Shown here one piece after another: positions 7,565-16,564 of a stretch of DNA of 64,000 bases. The number at the start of each line of letters is the position of its first letter. The stretch's first letter is position 1. The notes beneath the pieces were generated by a model. The model was given only the letters and a program-made list of their open reading frames with translations, did no database searches and had not been told where the DNA came from. The DNA comes from Alkalihalobacillus pseudalcaliphilus. Its GTDB lineage: Bacteria > Bacillota > Bacilli > Bacillales > Bacillaceae_D. The stretch spans positions 62,001-126,000 of the forward strand of contig NZ_JAQQWS010000006.1 of the NCBI RefSeq assembly GCF_028610675.1, given 5' to 3'. Made by a program: the position numbers and the translations under genes.

Positions 7565-9142
7565 TTATTGTTCAACCGTTGTTCCCCAAAGAATTGGTGC
7601 TTGGAATGGCTCAAATCCTTTGACTCGGTTCGAGGTTGCGATAATATCATTTTGGTGGCCCATGACCGTTGTTGATAAGAAATCGTATAAGTAGCCTTGA
7701 AGCTCTTCCCACTTCTCGTAGGCATCCTCTGGTGTTTCAGCCGTACGAACTTCTTTTAACATTTCTTGTGCAACAGGGTCATCAGTGCCAGCAAATCCTG
7801 GATTTAACGCTAGTAACTGTGCAGGAATTGTCACATAGCCTGTACCAGCTGCTAACATATCCCACTCACTTGGTACGGTTTTTAACTCTAAGAATGTAGC
7901 TAAGTCGTAATTCTCAACATTTACATTCATACCGATTTCCGTTAACTGATCTTGCACAGATAAAGCGGCCTTATACATATAATCATAGTCACGTGTCGTA
8001 ATAATCGTAATTTCCTCACCATTATATCCTGCTTCTTCTAAAAGCTCTTTCGCCCGCTCAGGGTCGTTAACATTATAATTTTCTTCACCCGCTGTATTAG
8101 ACCAATTCACCTGATTTAAATTCATATAACCAGGGTGTGTTTCGTATAACTCTTCATCTGCATAAGCAAATAGTAAAAGGTCGTCTAGGTTAATCGCCGA
8201 ATTTACAGCTTCACGCATTTTTTGGTCCGCCATTGGGCCTTCATTAATATTATAAAACCAAGTTAACGTACGGTTTAAGTATAAATGTGTTTCAATATCA
8301 TTCATTTGACTAACTTGCTCAAAGTTATCAAACGGAATCTCGTCGGCAATATCATAACTTCCTGTTTGTAAACCAGATACACGTGTAAATGGATCTGTCA
8401 CAATTTCAAAATAAATATCGTCAACCAATGCTTCCTTTTTACCTGATAGACCACTACGCTCTTCTTCACTAGCTACATAATCATCAAACTTCGATAAATG
8501 AATATATTGATCTTGAGCCCATTCTTCAAATTTAAAAGGACCCGTTCCAATGTATTCCGTTACACCAGAGGCATCAGCACCTTCAACGACATCTTTTGGC
8601 ATGATCGCAGGGAATTCACTTTGCCCAGCCATAATGTCTAACACATCGGCTGCACGCTCTTGTAATGTTAAAACGACCGTTTGATCATCTGTTGCTTCAA
8701 ACTCAGCACCTTCAAGCAATAGCTTGGCACGGGATGAACTGACTAACCAACGATTCATCGACGCTTCCACATCATCAGTTGTGACAGGCTCACCGTTATG
8801 AAAAGTAAGACCTTCACGCATTACAAATGTATAAGTTAAACCATCTTCTGACATATCAACAGATTCTGCTAACATCGGCACTGGCTCATAATCTTCATTT
8901 AAAGCTACTAATGTTTCATATATATGACGTCCAATATTGAGCGACGCTGTCGAAACCGTTACTTGTGCATCTAATGTTGGAGGCTGTGCCGGAATCGCAA
9001 TTCTGATTTCTCCACCTGGCTCAACCGTCACATCTCCCTCGCCACCATCGTTTTCAGTTGTTTCGTTATCATTTCCCCCACACGCGACAAGCACTAAAGC
9101 TAACATAGCAGCGGTAAACCACAAAGTTACTTTCTTATTCAT
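7565..9142 (-). CDS. peptide/nickel-type ABC transporter substrate-binding lipoprotein (SBP family 5)
   Basis: About 525 residues, extracellular solute receptor of the importer. ATG at 9142 is preferred over the ATG two codons earlier because AGGAGG lies 8 bases upstream of it. A lipoprotein signal ends in LVLVACGG, with the Cys lipidated after cleavage. A Glu/Asp-rich linker follows, then the family-5 fold: RIAIPAQPPTLD, DGLTYTFVMREGLTFHNGEPVT, GTGPFKFEEW and the C-terminal domain. It could bind oligopeptides, dipeptides or another SBP_bac_5 ligand; specificity cannot be read. It is 18 bp downstream of the OsmC-like gene. Confidence 0.92.
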   Translation of the reverse strand: MNKKVTLWFTAAMLALVLVACGGNDNETTENDGGEGDVTVEPGGEIRIAIPAQPPTLDAQVTVSTASLNIGRHIYETLVALNEDYEPVPMLAESVDMSEDGLTYTFVMREGLTFHNGEPVTTDDVEASMNRWLVSSSRAKLLLEGAEFEATDDQTVVLTLQERAADVLDIMAGQSEFPAIMPKDVVEGADASGVTEYIGTGPFKFEEWAQDQYIHLSKFDDYVASEEERSGLSGKKEALVDDIYFEIVTDPFTRVSGLQTGSYDIADEIPFDNFEQVSQMNDIETHLYLNRTLTWFYNINEGPMADQKMREAVNSAINLDDLLLFAYADEELYETHPGYMNLNQVNWSNTAGEENYNVNDPERAKELLEEAGYNGEEITIITTRDYDYMYKAALSVQDQLTEIGMNVNVENYDLATFLELKTVPSEWDMLAAGTGYVTIPAQLLALNPGFAGTDDPVAQEMLKEVRTAETPEDAYEKWEELQGYLYDFLSTTVMGHQNDIIATSNRVKGFEPFQAPILWGTTVEQ

Positions 9143-9160
9143 GTTCATTTCCTCCTGTTG

Positions 9161-9553
9161 TTATATTTCTACTACTTTTATTTCTGCACCACGTTGAATC
9201 GTATTGCCAATTGTACAAGCCTTTTCCGCAGATATCGCTAATTTTCTTTTATATGTAGGTTCTAACCCGTCTGGGAATTTGATTTTGACTTGAAAGCTTT
9301 CAATTCTAGAAGGTGCTCCTTCAGCTTTTGTTGCCAAGACCTTCACTTCTAATTGTTCCCGATCAACGTCGACTTCATCACGATCAAATAATTTGTTCAT
9401 CGAAATAAAGACACATAAACCTAACGAGCTCGATATTAGTTCAATCGGTGATAAGCCTTGATCATTCGTCTGCAACGTAGCGCCATTCACTTGAAATTGT
9501 TTATCATTGGTTATGGACATGCTCGTTCCTTGCCATTTAACCTTTGTCTCCAT
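9161..9553 (-). CDS. OsmC-family protein
   Basis: 130 residues. Start ATG at 9553 (METKVKWQG) chosen for AGGAGG eight bases upstream; the frame is open further but without a binding site. The OsmC/Ohr fold is recognised from LSPIELISSSLGLCVFISMNKL, which carries the first redox Cys of the family, and AEKACTIGNTIQRGAEIKV, which carries the second. Such proteins reduce organic hydroperoxides or act on related thiols. Its start overlaps the end of the tetR gene by 17 bp, and the importer follows, so it belongs to the operon. Confidence 0.85.
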   Translation of the reverse strand: METKVKWQGTSMSITNDKQFQVNGATLQTNDQGLSPIELISSSLGLCVFISMNKLFDRDEVDVDREQLEVKVLATKAEGAPSRIESFQVKIKFPDGLEPTYKRKLAISAEKACTIGNTIQRGAEIKVVEI

Positions 9554-10199
9554 CCACGTCTCCTCCTGATAAAAGTCCAAAAAACTCGAACTGTACAAGG
9601 TGATGTGCAACCGTTTCAATTGATTCGTTAGAAAGATAATGTAAATCCCTTTGAGGGCCAAATAGCCATCTCTCCATCGTTCCATTTAACAAACTTGTTA
9701 ACATCATCGCTTTTAATTCTGCCTTTTGAGATTTTTGTAACATCTTTAATTGAGTTGCTCGTTTTATATTATTTGCAAAAGCATGCTCAATAGATACAAA
9801 TATTTTTATAATTTCATTTTTTATCGCCGGATCTGCTCCTTGACCTTTTAAGAATATAAAAGCCATTAAATCACGATTCCTCTTGGCAAACTGCAAATAC
9901 GAATAAATTAAATGATAAGAAGATCTGAGCATTTCATCTAAGGAACCGGCTTTCTCACGGTACCCTTGTTGAACGACAGCCAATAGCTTCTCTTTCCCAA
10001 CAGCGATAATGGCTAAGGCAATATCTTCTTTGCTAGAAAAGTACCAATAGAAAGTGCCTTGTGCTACGCCAACCACCTTAACAATGTCTGAAACCTTCGT
10101 TTTATGGTAACCATCTGTTGCAAATAATTGTAAAGCTGCTTTCATAAGTTGCTCTTTTCGTAAAGTCGCATCCACCTTTTTTGAATCGATTCTATTCAC
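9537..10199 (-). CDS. TetR/AcrR-family transcriptional regulator
   Basis: 220 residues, GTG start. The N-terminal helix-turn-helix is clear (LFATDGYHKTKVSDIVKVVG followed by AQGTFYWYFSSKEDIALAII). The helical C-terminal ligand-binding domain contains no diagnostic motif. It is the first gene of the tetR-osmC-importer operon and most likely represses its own promoter. The ligand may be the transported solute or an oxidised compound given the OsmC neighbour; that is inference. Confidence 0.9.
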   Translation of the reverse strand: MNRIDSKKVDATLRKEQLMKAALQLFATDGYHKTKVSDIVKVVGVAQGTFYWYFSSKEDIALAIIAVGKEKLLAVVQQGYREKAGSLDEMLRSSYHLIYSYLQFAKRNRDLMAFIFLKGQGADPAIKNEIIKIFVSIEHAFANNIKRATQLKMLQKSQKAELKAMMLTSLLNGTMERWLFGPQRDLHYLSNESIETVAHHLVQFEFFGLLSGGDVDGDKG

Positions 10200-10224
10200 A
10201 CCCTTTAAGGACTAATATCTTTTT

Positions 10225-10247
10225 GTCAACTGATTGATGAGTCAGTC
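10225..10247. promoter_or_regulatory. imperfect dyad upstream of tetR, candidate operator
   Basis: Arms ACTGA (10229-10233) and TCAGT (10242-10246) lie about 30 bp upstream of the regulator start, within a run of TGACTGA/ATCAGT-like steps. On the minus strand it overlaps TTGACT and TTGACA, either of which could be a -35 box. Position fits autoregulation by the TetR protein. The symmetry is short, so confidence is low. Confidence 0.3.
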
Positions 10248-10456
10248 AAGTTCATACGATTTAATTCCTATTGATTTACTATAGATTCATCCTTCCTATT
10301 TGTCAATCATTAAAGCCTATTAAATTGATATGAATTAGTTTTATATGAAATTACTTATGGACGATAGATTGTGCCGTGAAGTTAGCTGGTCATCCATCTG
10401 GTGATAGATACGCGCGACTTTCCTTTTGCTGGGCTTTCTTTCTCTTTTTTCCCCGC

Positions 10457-10483
10457 AACCCCGAGATTCGACGTTTGCTCGGG
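10457..10483. repeat. single CCCCGAG-family hairpin unit
   Basis: One lone copy of the array A unit: CCCGAG (10460-10465), a 12-nt loop, CTCGGG (10478-10483), with GGGCTTTCTTTCTCTTTTTT on its left and GGGCTTTCTC on its right. It lies between the tetR promoter and the pullulanase terminator. The rest of 10248-10536 shows nothing assignable. Confidence 0.75.
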
Positions 10484-10536
10484 CTTTCTCTCGTTTTACG
10501 CTTAGGCGGCAGGGCCTCTTTATTATCATAAGTAAA

Positions 10537-10562
10537 AGCCCTCACATCCATGTGTGAGGGCT
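10537..10562 (-). terminator. terminator of the pullulanase gene
   Basis: Perfect 10-bp stem AGCCCTCACA/TGTGAGGGCT with a 6-nt loop, followed on the minus strand by TTTTACTT. It begins 18 bp after the stop codon. Confidence 0.85.
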
Positions 10563-10579
10563 ACATCTATTATTTTCTT

Positions 10580-13500
10580 TTACGCTACTTGCCGTTTTCT
10601 TTTCCACCAATAAATCGCGGTTGCCATTAATACAAGTGCGATACCTAAGGCAATGAATTGATAGTTAGATGTCGCCGTATTTGGCAAGTTATCACCTTTT
10701 TGCTCCTCTTTTTTCTCTTCGTTTCCTTTTGGTGTTTCTCCATTTTGATCATCGGTTCCAGGCGGGTCTAGTGGATCTTTTGGATCTTTTGGATCTTTTG
10801 GATCTTTTGGCTCTTTTGGATCTTTTGGCTCTTTTGGCTCTTTCGGTTCTTTCGGTTCTTCTTTAGGAGGTGTTGGTTTTTCTGGTGCTTCAATACCACC
10901 TACTTGTACAATCGCTGCAGTTAATGGATCCAGCTTTATTTGCTCAGCACTCAACTCCACCCCTTGTGGCTCGGCAATCGCTGTCACACCAGCTGTTTTT
11001 CCATCAACGACAAATTCACCCACGGTTAAGTCCTCTTCTAATGTTAATGTTCTTTCTTCATCATCCGCATTCACAAATACATAAAATGCTTCACCTGTTG
11101 TCGCCTCAATGCGATAAGCCACAACTAAATCTGTTTCTTCAATTTCTGGAATGTTTAATTGTGTTACTTTTTCGTCTACAAGATCTTTTGTTCCTAATCG
11201 GAAAGCATCGCTAGAACGTCTTAACTCAATTAAACCTGTTGTATACTCTCTCGTTAAATTTTGAATCGGATAAGCATCAGCATTCGTTGCTCTTTCCCAA
11301 TCAAAACGATTGATGATATCTGTAGAATCATACGAGTCATGAATAAAGTATGGATAACGGAAAGGCTCACCATTTTCATCAGTCATATAGGTAGATTTAT
11401 ACGGTGGCTCTGATGTTTCCGCTCTAAATTGCTTCGTGCGTCCATACTCTTGACCTGCATGTAAGAAAGCAATACCTTGAGAAGTCAACGTCATCAAGTT
11501 TCCTAGACGAATGCGTTGGTGGATTTCCTCTTGATGGTCATCTGGATCTTTTTGAATCGCCATCGCAATGACATCATGTAAAGTTAAATTATCATGTGCT
11601 TCAATATACGGCACAACATCACCTGGATCATCAGCGATAAAGTTATGTGGTTGAGCTTTAATATTGTCAAAAATCAGGTCAATATTTCTAGCACCACCCG
11701 TTAAGAAACGCGGCTCACCTTCATGGCCAAAACCAGACTTTAACTCATTACGGAACTCATCAGAAAATACACCGACACTTTCTGTATACTGCATCCAATG
11801 CTGATCAGCAGCTTGTACATTCGGGTCATCTTCATCACCAGCGTACGTAATCCACCCCTCACCAATCATCACAATATTCGGATTGATTTCTTTAGCTTTA
11901 TCATAGGCAATTTGAATAGACTCTGCATCATGATCGCCCATCATATCAAAACGGAATCCATCAATCTTAAACTCTTCTACCCAATAGGTAATGGAATCAA
12001 CGAGAATTCGACGTGACATCTCGTGTGTTGTACCGAGACGTCCACCACCAAAGCTTGTTCTTGGCGTACCATCAGCATCCATAAAATGATAATAATTTGG
12101 AACTAAATCTTCAAAGATACCAACTCTTGCTGTGTGATTATACACAACATCCAAAACAACACCCATTCCACGACTGTGAATTTCATCAATTAATTTCTTG
12201 AACTCTTTAATGCGTAATTCAGGGTCTGTTGGATCTTCTGAATACATGCCCGTTAGAGCGAAATAACTTTGCGGGTCATATCCCCAGTTATAATTTGTAT
12301 TCGTTGAAGAAAAGTCGAGCATTCTTTCATCATTCTTAAACTCGTTCGCAAAGAAATAACTCATAACTGGTAAAAGCTGAATATGTGTCACACCCAAGTC
12401 TTCAATATAATCAAGCTTATCTACAAAGCTTGCAAATGTACCAAATTGAGCGGTTAACTCATCGGCAATATGAGGGTCCGAAGTGAAATCTCTCACATGA
12501 ACTTCATAAATAATTGTATCTTCTTTTTTCTCAAAGCCTTCAATATGAGCAAATTCTAACTCAGGTCCAATTGAGCTCGGATCGACAATCGCTGCTTTCG
12601 CATATGGACCTTGTTCATCACTATTCCAAGCCGATAAAGATTTAGCATATGGATCTAAAGCAATTTTTTTATCTCCATCATGATCAATTTCATAATGATA
12701 GTAGTAGCCTCTCAGACTATCTAGACCCGTGTTTTCTTTAGTCAATTGCACTTCCCAAACTCCACGATCACCTAACTTCATTTCAACCTCTGTTACGATA
12801 TCATCTGGGTTATCTTTATCGTACAAAATCACCTGAACATGCTCTGCTTTTGGTGACCACAGCTTAATCGTAGCTGTTCCATCTTGGTGTAACTGTGCCC
12901 CTAACTCTCCATCATAGGCATACATCTCATCAATCAGCCTCCAGCCAATCTTAGCAGGAACACTCACTTCGCCAAGACTTACCGTATATGGAGATTGATC
13001 GAGGTTAAAATCTCCCTTCACTTCTACCGTACGATTATCTGTTTTAATTTCTACTTCATTAACATCTACCGTGTGCTCTTCGATATCTCGAATGCCCACT
13101 TGTTCAAGCAGAGCTTCCTCTGTTAACTCATCCGTTCTAGAAAAATATAAGACGATTTTCTCATCGGATAACTGCTCAGCAGAAAGTAATTCTGTTGCAA
13201 TCGCACCATACGGGTTTGAATACACGGCCCCATCACCTTCAACTATAAATATTTGATTAAATTGATTTAATTGCGTAAATGAGCGATCAGCTTCTTGCTC
13301 GTTAGTCTCTTTATTCACAACAACCAGCCCAATTTCTTCTGCTCCTTCATTTAAAGGAATATCGATATATGCTCCATACTTCCCTATTTGCTCTTCAGAG
13401 AAACCTGTAGCCCCTGATGGAAAGTCACCTTGAGTCTCAGATGGGCTTTGAACATCTCCCCAAAACCACAAGCTCCAATTCTCATAATCACCATCAGCTT

Positions 13501-14008
13501 TTTTATAATGAACCCTTACTGTATCTTCCGGTAAATCAACAGGCTCAATGAATGAGATCTCATCAGACCCTTCTGAAATCCACACTTCATTAATATTGGG
13601 GGAAAAAAGCTCTAATCGTTTATCTCCACCGTTATGACCTGCATCATCTTTCCCACCTGTCACAATATCAAGAATTAGGAATCCTACGTTTCTAGCACCT
13701 GATTCTAACGGAACATCTACATATGCACCATAATCCGTTACTTGTTCTTCAGTAAAAGGAATTCCCCCACTTGGCCAATTGTCTGTAGGAGATTCCACAT
13801 CATCCCATGTCCATACACCTAAATTTGAATAATCTCCACTACTGTTTTGATAGTGAATTCTTAACGTATTCTCTGGAATTTCTGATTCTTCGATTGAACT
13901 TTTTGTTTCTGCTTCAACCAACTGAGTCGTTCCCATCATTCCAAAGCTTGAAAAAGTAAGGATAAAAACCATGCTAAGAACTAAAAATTTCTTCAGCTTT
14001 CCCTTCAA
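10580..14008 (-). CDS. pulA: cell-wall-anchored type I pullulanase
   Basis: About 1142 residues; hydrolyses alpha-1,6 branches of pullulan and starch outside the cell. TTG at 14008 is preferred because AAAAAGGGTG lies at workable spacing; GTG at 14017 is the alternative. Order: signal peptide, two CBM41-like starch-binding modules (each opening with a VRVHY/LRIHYQ strand), an Ig-like segment, CBM48 (TIKLWSPKAEHVQVILYD), then the GH13 barrel. Seen there are YNWGYDPQ (pullulanase signature), VVYNHT, GFRFDMMGDHD (nucleophile Asp), MIGEGW (acid/base Glu) and EAHDNLTLHD. The C-terminus has a PKEPKEPKDPKD repeat linker, sorting motif LPNTA, a membrane span and KRKR tail for sortase anchoring. Confidence 0.95.
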   Translation of the reverse strand: MKGKLKKFLVLSMVFILTFSSFGMMGTTQLVEAETKSSIEESEIPENTLRIHYQNSSGDYSNLGVWTWDDVESPTDNWPSGGIPFTEEQVTDYGAYVDVPLESGARNVGFLILDIVTGGKDDAGHNGGDKRLELFSPNINEVWISEGSDEISFIEPVDLPEDTVRVHYKKADGDYENWSLWFWGDVQSPSETQGDFPSGATGFSEEQIGKYGAYIDIPLNEGAEEIGLVVVNKETNEQEADRSFTQLNQFNQIFIVEGDGAVYSNPYGAIATELLSAEQLSDEKIVLYFSRTDELTEEALLEQVGIRDIEEHTVDVNEVEIKTDNRTVEVKGDFNLDQSPYTVSLGEVSVPAKIGWRLIDEMYAYDGELGAQLHQDGTATIKLWSPKAEHVQVILYDKDNPDDIVTEVEMKLGDRGVWEVQLTKENTGLDSLRGYYYHYEIDHDGDKKIALDPYAKSLSAWNSDEQGPYAKAAIVDPSSIGPELEFAHIEGFEKKEDTIIYEVHVRDFTSDPHIADELTAQFGTFASFVDKLDYIEDLGVTHIQLLPVMSYFFANEFKNDERMLDFSSTNTNYNWGYDPQSYFALTGMYSEDPTDPELRIKEFKKLIDEIHSRGMGVVLDVVYNHTARVGIFEDLVPNYYHFMDADGTPRTSFGGGRLGTTHEMSRRILVDSITYWVEEFKIDGFRFDMMGDHDAESIQIAYDKAKEINPNIVMIGEGWITYAGDEDDPNVQAADQHWMQYTESVGVFSDEFRNELKSGFGHEGEPRFLTGGARNIDLIFDNIKAQPHNFIADDPGDVVPYIEAHDNLTLHDVIAMAIQKDPDDHQEEIHQRIRLGNLMTLTSQGIAFLHAGQEYGRTKQFRAETSEPPYKSTYMTDENGEPFRYPYFIHDSYDSTDIINRFDWERATNADAYPIQNLTREYTTGLIELRRSSDAFRLGTKDLVDEKVTQLNIPEIEETDLVVAYRIEATTGEAFYVFVNADDEERTLTLEEDLTVGEFVVDGKTAGVTAIAEPQGVELSAEQIKLDPLTAAIVQVGGIEAPEKPTPPKEEPKEPKEPKEPKDPKEPKDPKDPKDPKDPLDPPGTDDQNGETPKGNEEKKEEQKGDNLPNTATSNYQFIALGIALVLMATAIYWWKRKRQVA

Positions 14009-14083
14009 CTTACTCACACCCTTTTTATGTAAATAATTTATTACTATGAATCTAGTCATTCCTCTTTATAAAAACGAAAAATT

Positions 14084-14097
14084 AGAGAACGCTTTCA
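14084..14097 (-). promoter_or_regulatory. cre-like site (CcpA), upstream of pullulanase
   Basis: Minus strand TGAAAGCGTTCTCT fits the Bacillus cre consensus TGNAANCGNWNNCW at every fixed position. It lies about 76 bp upstream of the TTG start, where CcpA binding would repress transcription when preferred sugars are present. Confidence 0.6.
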
Positions 14098-14127
14098 TAA
14101 TGTGAGTGAATGATAGAATAGCAACCG

Positions 14128-14140
14128 TGAAACGCTTTCA
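14128..14140. promoter_or_regulatory. second cre-like or LacI-type site
   Basis: TGAAACGCTTTCA is a near-palindrome one base shorter than the ideal cre core TGAAAGCGCTTTCA. It lies 31 bp upstream of the first site. It could be a weaker cre or the operator of a MalR-type LacI regulator. Confidence 0.4.
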
Positions 14141-14262
14141 TTTGTGTGAAAGATTGCAGAGTTTTATGAATATACATGACTTGCTTCTATTCCCTCATGT
14201 AAACCTTCTTCAAATGAAACTTGTACAAAAATGGAAAATCATGGTGTTGTTGCATGACTTAG

Positions 14263-14276
14263 TGCAATCGTTTTCA
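14263..14276 (+). promoter_or_regulatory. third cre-like site
   Basis: TGCAATCGTTTTCA matches the cre consensus TGNAANCGNWNNCW at all fixed positions. It is about 255 bp upstream of the pullulanase start, so it may act in looping or on an upstream promoter. Apart from these sites the interval 14018-14656 shows no gene. Confidence 0.45.
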
Positions 14277-14656
14277 TAATTTTAGTATAATTTGATCACT
14301 ATGCCTAGTCAAGATCATCTACTAAAAGAGATTTAAATAGGTCATCTGTCTTATGTACAACATACCTATGATAGCTTGAAACCTAAAAATATGGTTCATC
14401 TCTTGATAGCCGTACAGTCAATTTGTTTTATTAAAAATGTGGATAGCAAATGATTAACTAATACCCTTGCGGCGAAAATATTTAGAGGCTCCCCTACGAA
14501 TTAATAGAATAATCATTTATTTCCCTCTATTTCCAACTCGTTTTCATTTATACTGTGGTTAAGGTGGGATTTTCATGTGTAAATTACTTGTTTTTAAAGG
14601 GGCTAAGCGTTCATAAAGGTAAGTACTAGACAAGCTTTGGAGTCCAAACACAGTAC

Positions 14657-14941
14657 TTGGATGTCAGAAGCTTAATACAAAACAGGACGGTGTTTTCAAT
14701 CGAAAAAATAGCCATGACCAATTTTGTAATTAAAAATAGTGCAAATGTTTTCACAGAGCGTGAAATGAACCTACTCGAGGTCTTAGCCTTAAGTAATGCT
14801 GCATTTGTAAATGCCCAAATCACACAAAAAGGAATGGGCCTAAATCCTCAAGAGAAAAAAGCGGGACAATTATTTCATTATCAATTTGCTTTTCAAGAAT
14901 CACTTGACATACCAACCTATGAACAATTTGAAGAAATCTAA
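14657..14941 (+). CDS. hypothetical protein, 94 residues or fewer
   Basis: No family was recognised. The core FTEREMNLLEVLALSNAAFVNAQ looks like an amphipathic helix pair and is followed by a polar C-terminus (YEQFEEI). No convincing ribosome binding site precedes 14657. ATG at 14714 (MTNFVIKNS) is an alternative giving 75 residues but also lacks one. Codon use looks coding. It stands alone downstream of the large gap before pullulanase, and a stem-loop follows at 15032. Confidence 0.45.
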   Translation: MDVRSLIQNRTVFSIEKIAMTNFVIKNSANVFTEREMNLLEVLALSNAAFVNAQITQKGMGLNPQEKKAGQLFHYQFAFQESLDIPTYEQFEEI

Positions 14942-15031
14942 CTAAAAGACTTACTAACCTGCTAAAAATGGCGCAGTGTACAGAGTTAAAAGTCCAGTTC
15001 CAAACGAATGCCTATTTAACGAAATAACATT

Positions 15032-15059
15032 AAAGCTGTGGTGAATGTACCACAGCTTT
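15032..15059. terminator. stem-loop, probable terminator of the 14657 gene
   Basis: Perfect 11-bp stem AAAGCTGTGGT/ACCACAGCTTT with a 6-nt loop. The following T-tract is short (TTTTAT on the plus strand). It lies 90 bp after the stop codon at 14941. Confidence 0.6.
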
Positions 15060-15109
15060 TATATGTCCTCAATTAAAAAGAGTCGATTGGCTGCCCGGTA
15101 ATATTGCAG

Positions 15110-15260
15110 CGAGTTTGCTTGCCTAGATGACTTTCATCTTTGTTGGTGGTGGAGTGGTTTTCGCCCCGACATGGGCGTTTTGTATGTTTAGCGTTGAGCG
15201 GGTTTTCGCTCTCTTTTTATGCATGAAACCAAGTGATTCTGCGTTTGCTCGAGTTTCCTA
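15110..15260. repeat. degenerate copy of the dispersed element plus one hairpin unit
   Basis: CTTTCATCTTTGTTGGTGGT followed by GGAGTG, GGGCGTTTTGTATG recalls the right part of the dispersed element seen at 29.3, 51.2 and 57.6 kb. A worn CCCCGAG-family unit follows at 15225-15256 (GAAACCAAG, loop, CTCGAGTTTC). The remainder of 14942-15424 holds nothing else I can assign. Confidence 0.55.
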
Positions 15261-15424
15261 AACCTTCCCCGACTTCCAAACCACGCGCTTCCGTATTCTC
15301 ACTCTCTTCTCACGCTAACGCCCTCAAGCATTGATTTTATAATTCTTATGTAAATTTAGAGTTCCATACCGGGTTATAATCCAATTGTTCAAGAATGAGG
15401 CTGGTTGCTTTCATCCAACAAATA

Positions 15425-15456
15425 AAGGACTGAAACGTTAAGTTGTTTCAGTCCTT
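15425..15456 (-). terminator. terminator of the ribD-ribA operon
   Basis: Perfect 12-bp stem AAGGACTGAAAC/GTTTCAGTCCTT with an 8-nt loop, ending 7 bp after the ribD stop; minus-strand T-rich tail TATTTGTT. Confidence 0.8.
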
Positions 15457-15463
15457 CGTTTAT

Positions 15464-16564
15464 TTATGAATTTGTCTTTATAATCGGGTAACCGATAAAT
15501 TTAAAGTCTTTTCCAATCGGTGTCATCGATGTATTAAACATCTCTATGGCATAGGCCATCTTTTCTACACCATTACCTTCTAAGAATGTAGGAGCTAGCT
15601 GTCCTCCTACGAGCTTTGGTGCAAAATATAGAACAACCTTATCAACAAGACCTGCTTCAAGGAACGAGGCATGAATCGTTCCCCCACCTTCTAACAATAA
15701 AGATGAAATGTGTTCTCCACCTAAATATTTCAATACCTCAACTGGATTAACTCGCTTTTCAGTAGAGGTCGCAATAATTTTTACACCTCTAGCCTCTAAT
15801 ATGGCTGCTTTTTCTTTATCATAATGTTGACTTGTAAATACCCAAGTTGGAGCTAAGCCATCATTTGCTACTTTAGCCTCCAATGGTATTTTAAGCGACG
15901 AATCTACGATAACTCTTAAGGGGTGACGACCATTAGGAACTCTTGTTGTTAATTCCGGATCATCCTCTAAAACCGTTCCAATCCCTACTAAAATCGCTTG
16001 ATTAACATGCCTTAAGTGATGAACATCAGTTCTAGCATCTTCGGACGTTATCCATTTACTATCTCGCGTTCGGGTAGCAATTTTTCCATCGAGTGTGGAA
16101 CCTGCTTTCATTGTTACAAAAGGGCGCTGCTTCGTGATAAAAGTGTTAAATACCTCATTCATTTCTACTGCTTCTTGCTCTTTAACCCCTACTTCCACCT
16201 CGATACCTGCCGCTTGTAAAATCTTAACGCCATTTCCTGCTACAAGAGGGTTAGGGTCAAGAGTAGCAATGACTACTTTTTTAATACCTGCACTGACGAT
16301 TGCCTCTGCACAAGGTCCTGTTCTTCCATGATGTGAGCAAGGTTCTAATGTCACATAAATAGTCGCACCTTTGGCTTGCGCTCCTGCCATTCTTAATGCA
16401 TGAATTTCCGCATGCGGCTCTCCCGTCTTTAAATGTGTACCTATGCCAACAATACTACCATCATTTACAATCACTGAACCAACTAAAGGGTTCGGAGCAG
16501 TTTGACCGTTTGTTGCTTTGGCATTTTGAATAGCCATATTCATATAAAAATTGTGGCTACTCAT
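15464..16564 (-). CDS. ribD: bifunctional diaminohydroxyphosphoribosylaminopyrimidine deaminase/5-amino-6-(5-phosphoribosylamino)uracil reductase
   Basis: 366 residues, usual length for RibD. It carries out the second and third steps from GTP towards riboflavin in the cytosol. The N-terminal deaminase (about residues 1-145) has APNPLVGSVIV, the zinc ligands HAE and PCSHHGRTGPC. The C-terminal reductase has TMKAGSTLDGKIA, VGIGTVLEDDPELT and LLLEGGGTIHASFL, the NADPH-binding elements. Its ATG overlaps the stop of the GTP cyclohydrolase gene (ATGA), so the two are coupled. Riboflavin synthase, lumazine synthase and DHBP synthase genes are absent here. Confidence 0.93.
   Translation of the reverse strand: MSSHNFYMNMAIQNAKATNGQTAPNPLVGSVIVNDGSIVGIGTHLKTGEPHAEIHALRMAGAQAKGATIYVTLEPCSHHGRTGPCAEAIVSAGIKKVVIATLDPNPLVAGNGVKILQAAGIEVEVGVKEQEAVEMNEVFNTFITKQRPFVTMKAGSTLDGKIATRTRDSKWITSEDARTDVHHLRHVNQAILVGIGTVLEDDPELTTRVPNGRHPLRVIVDSSLKIPLEAKVANDGLAPTWVFTSQHYDKEKAAILEARGVKIIATSTEKRVNPVEVLKYLGGEHISSLLLEGGGTIHASFLEAGLVDKVVLYFAPKLVGGQLAPTFLEGNGVEKMAYAIEMFNTSMTPIGKDFKFIGYPIIKTNS

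Noticed and set aside
6859..7623. Three long overlapping plus-strand frames of 195-254 codons and a minus-strand frame of 81 codons rich in repeats
   Set aside because: They arise because the 51-bp unit is a multiple of three and lacks stops. They have no ribosome binding site, and the products are the same repeat read in three phases.
15110..15460. Search for tRNA or rRNA fragments in GC-richer gaps
   Set aside because: No cloverleaf, TTCAAATC or GGTTCGA-type T-loop context was seen here or in other gaps.
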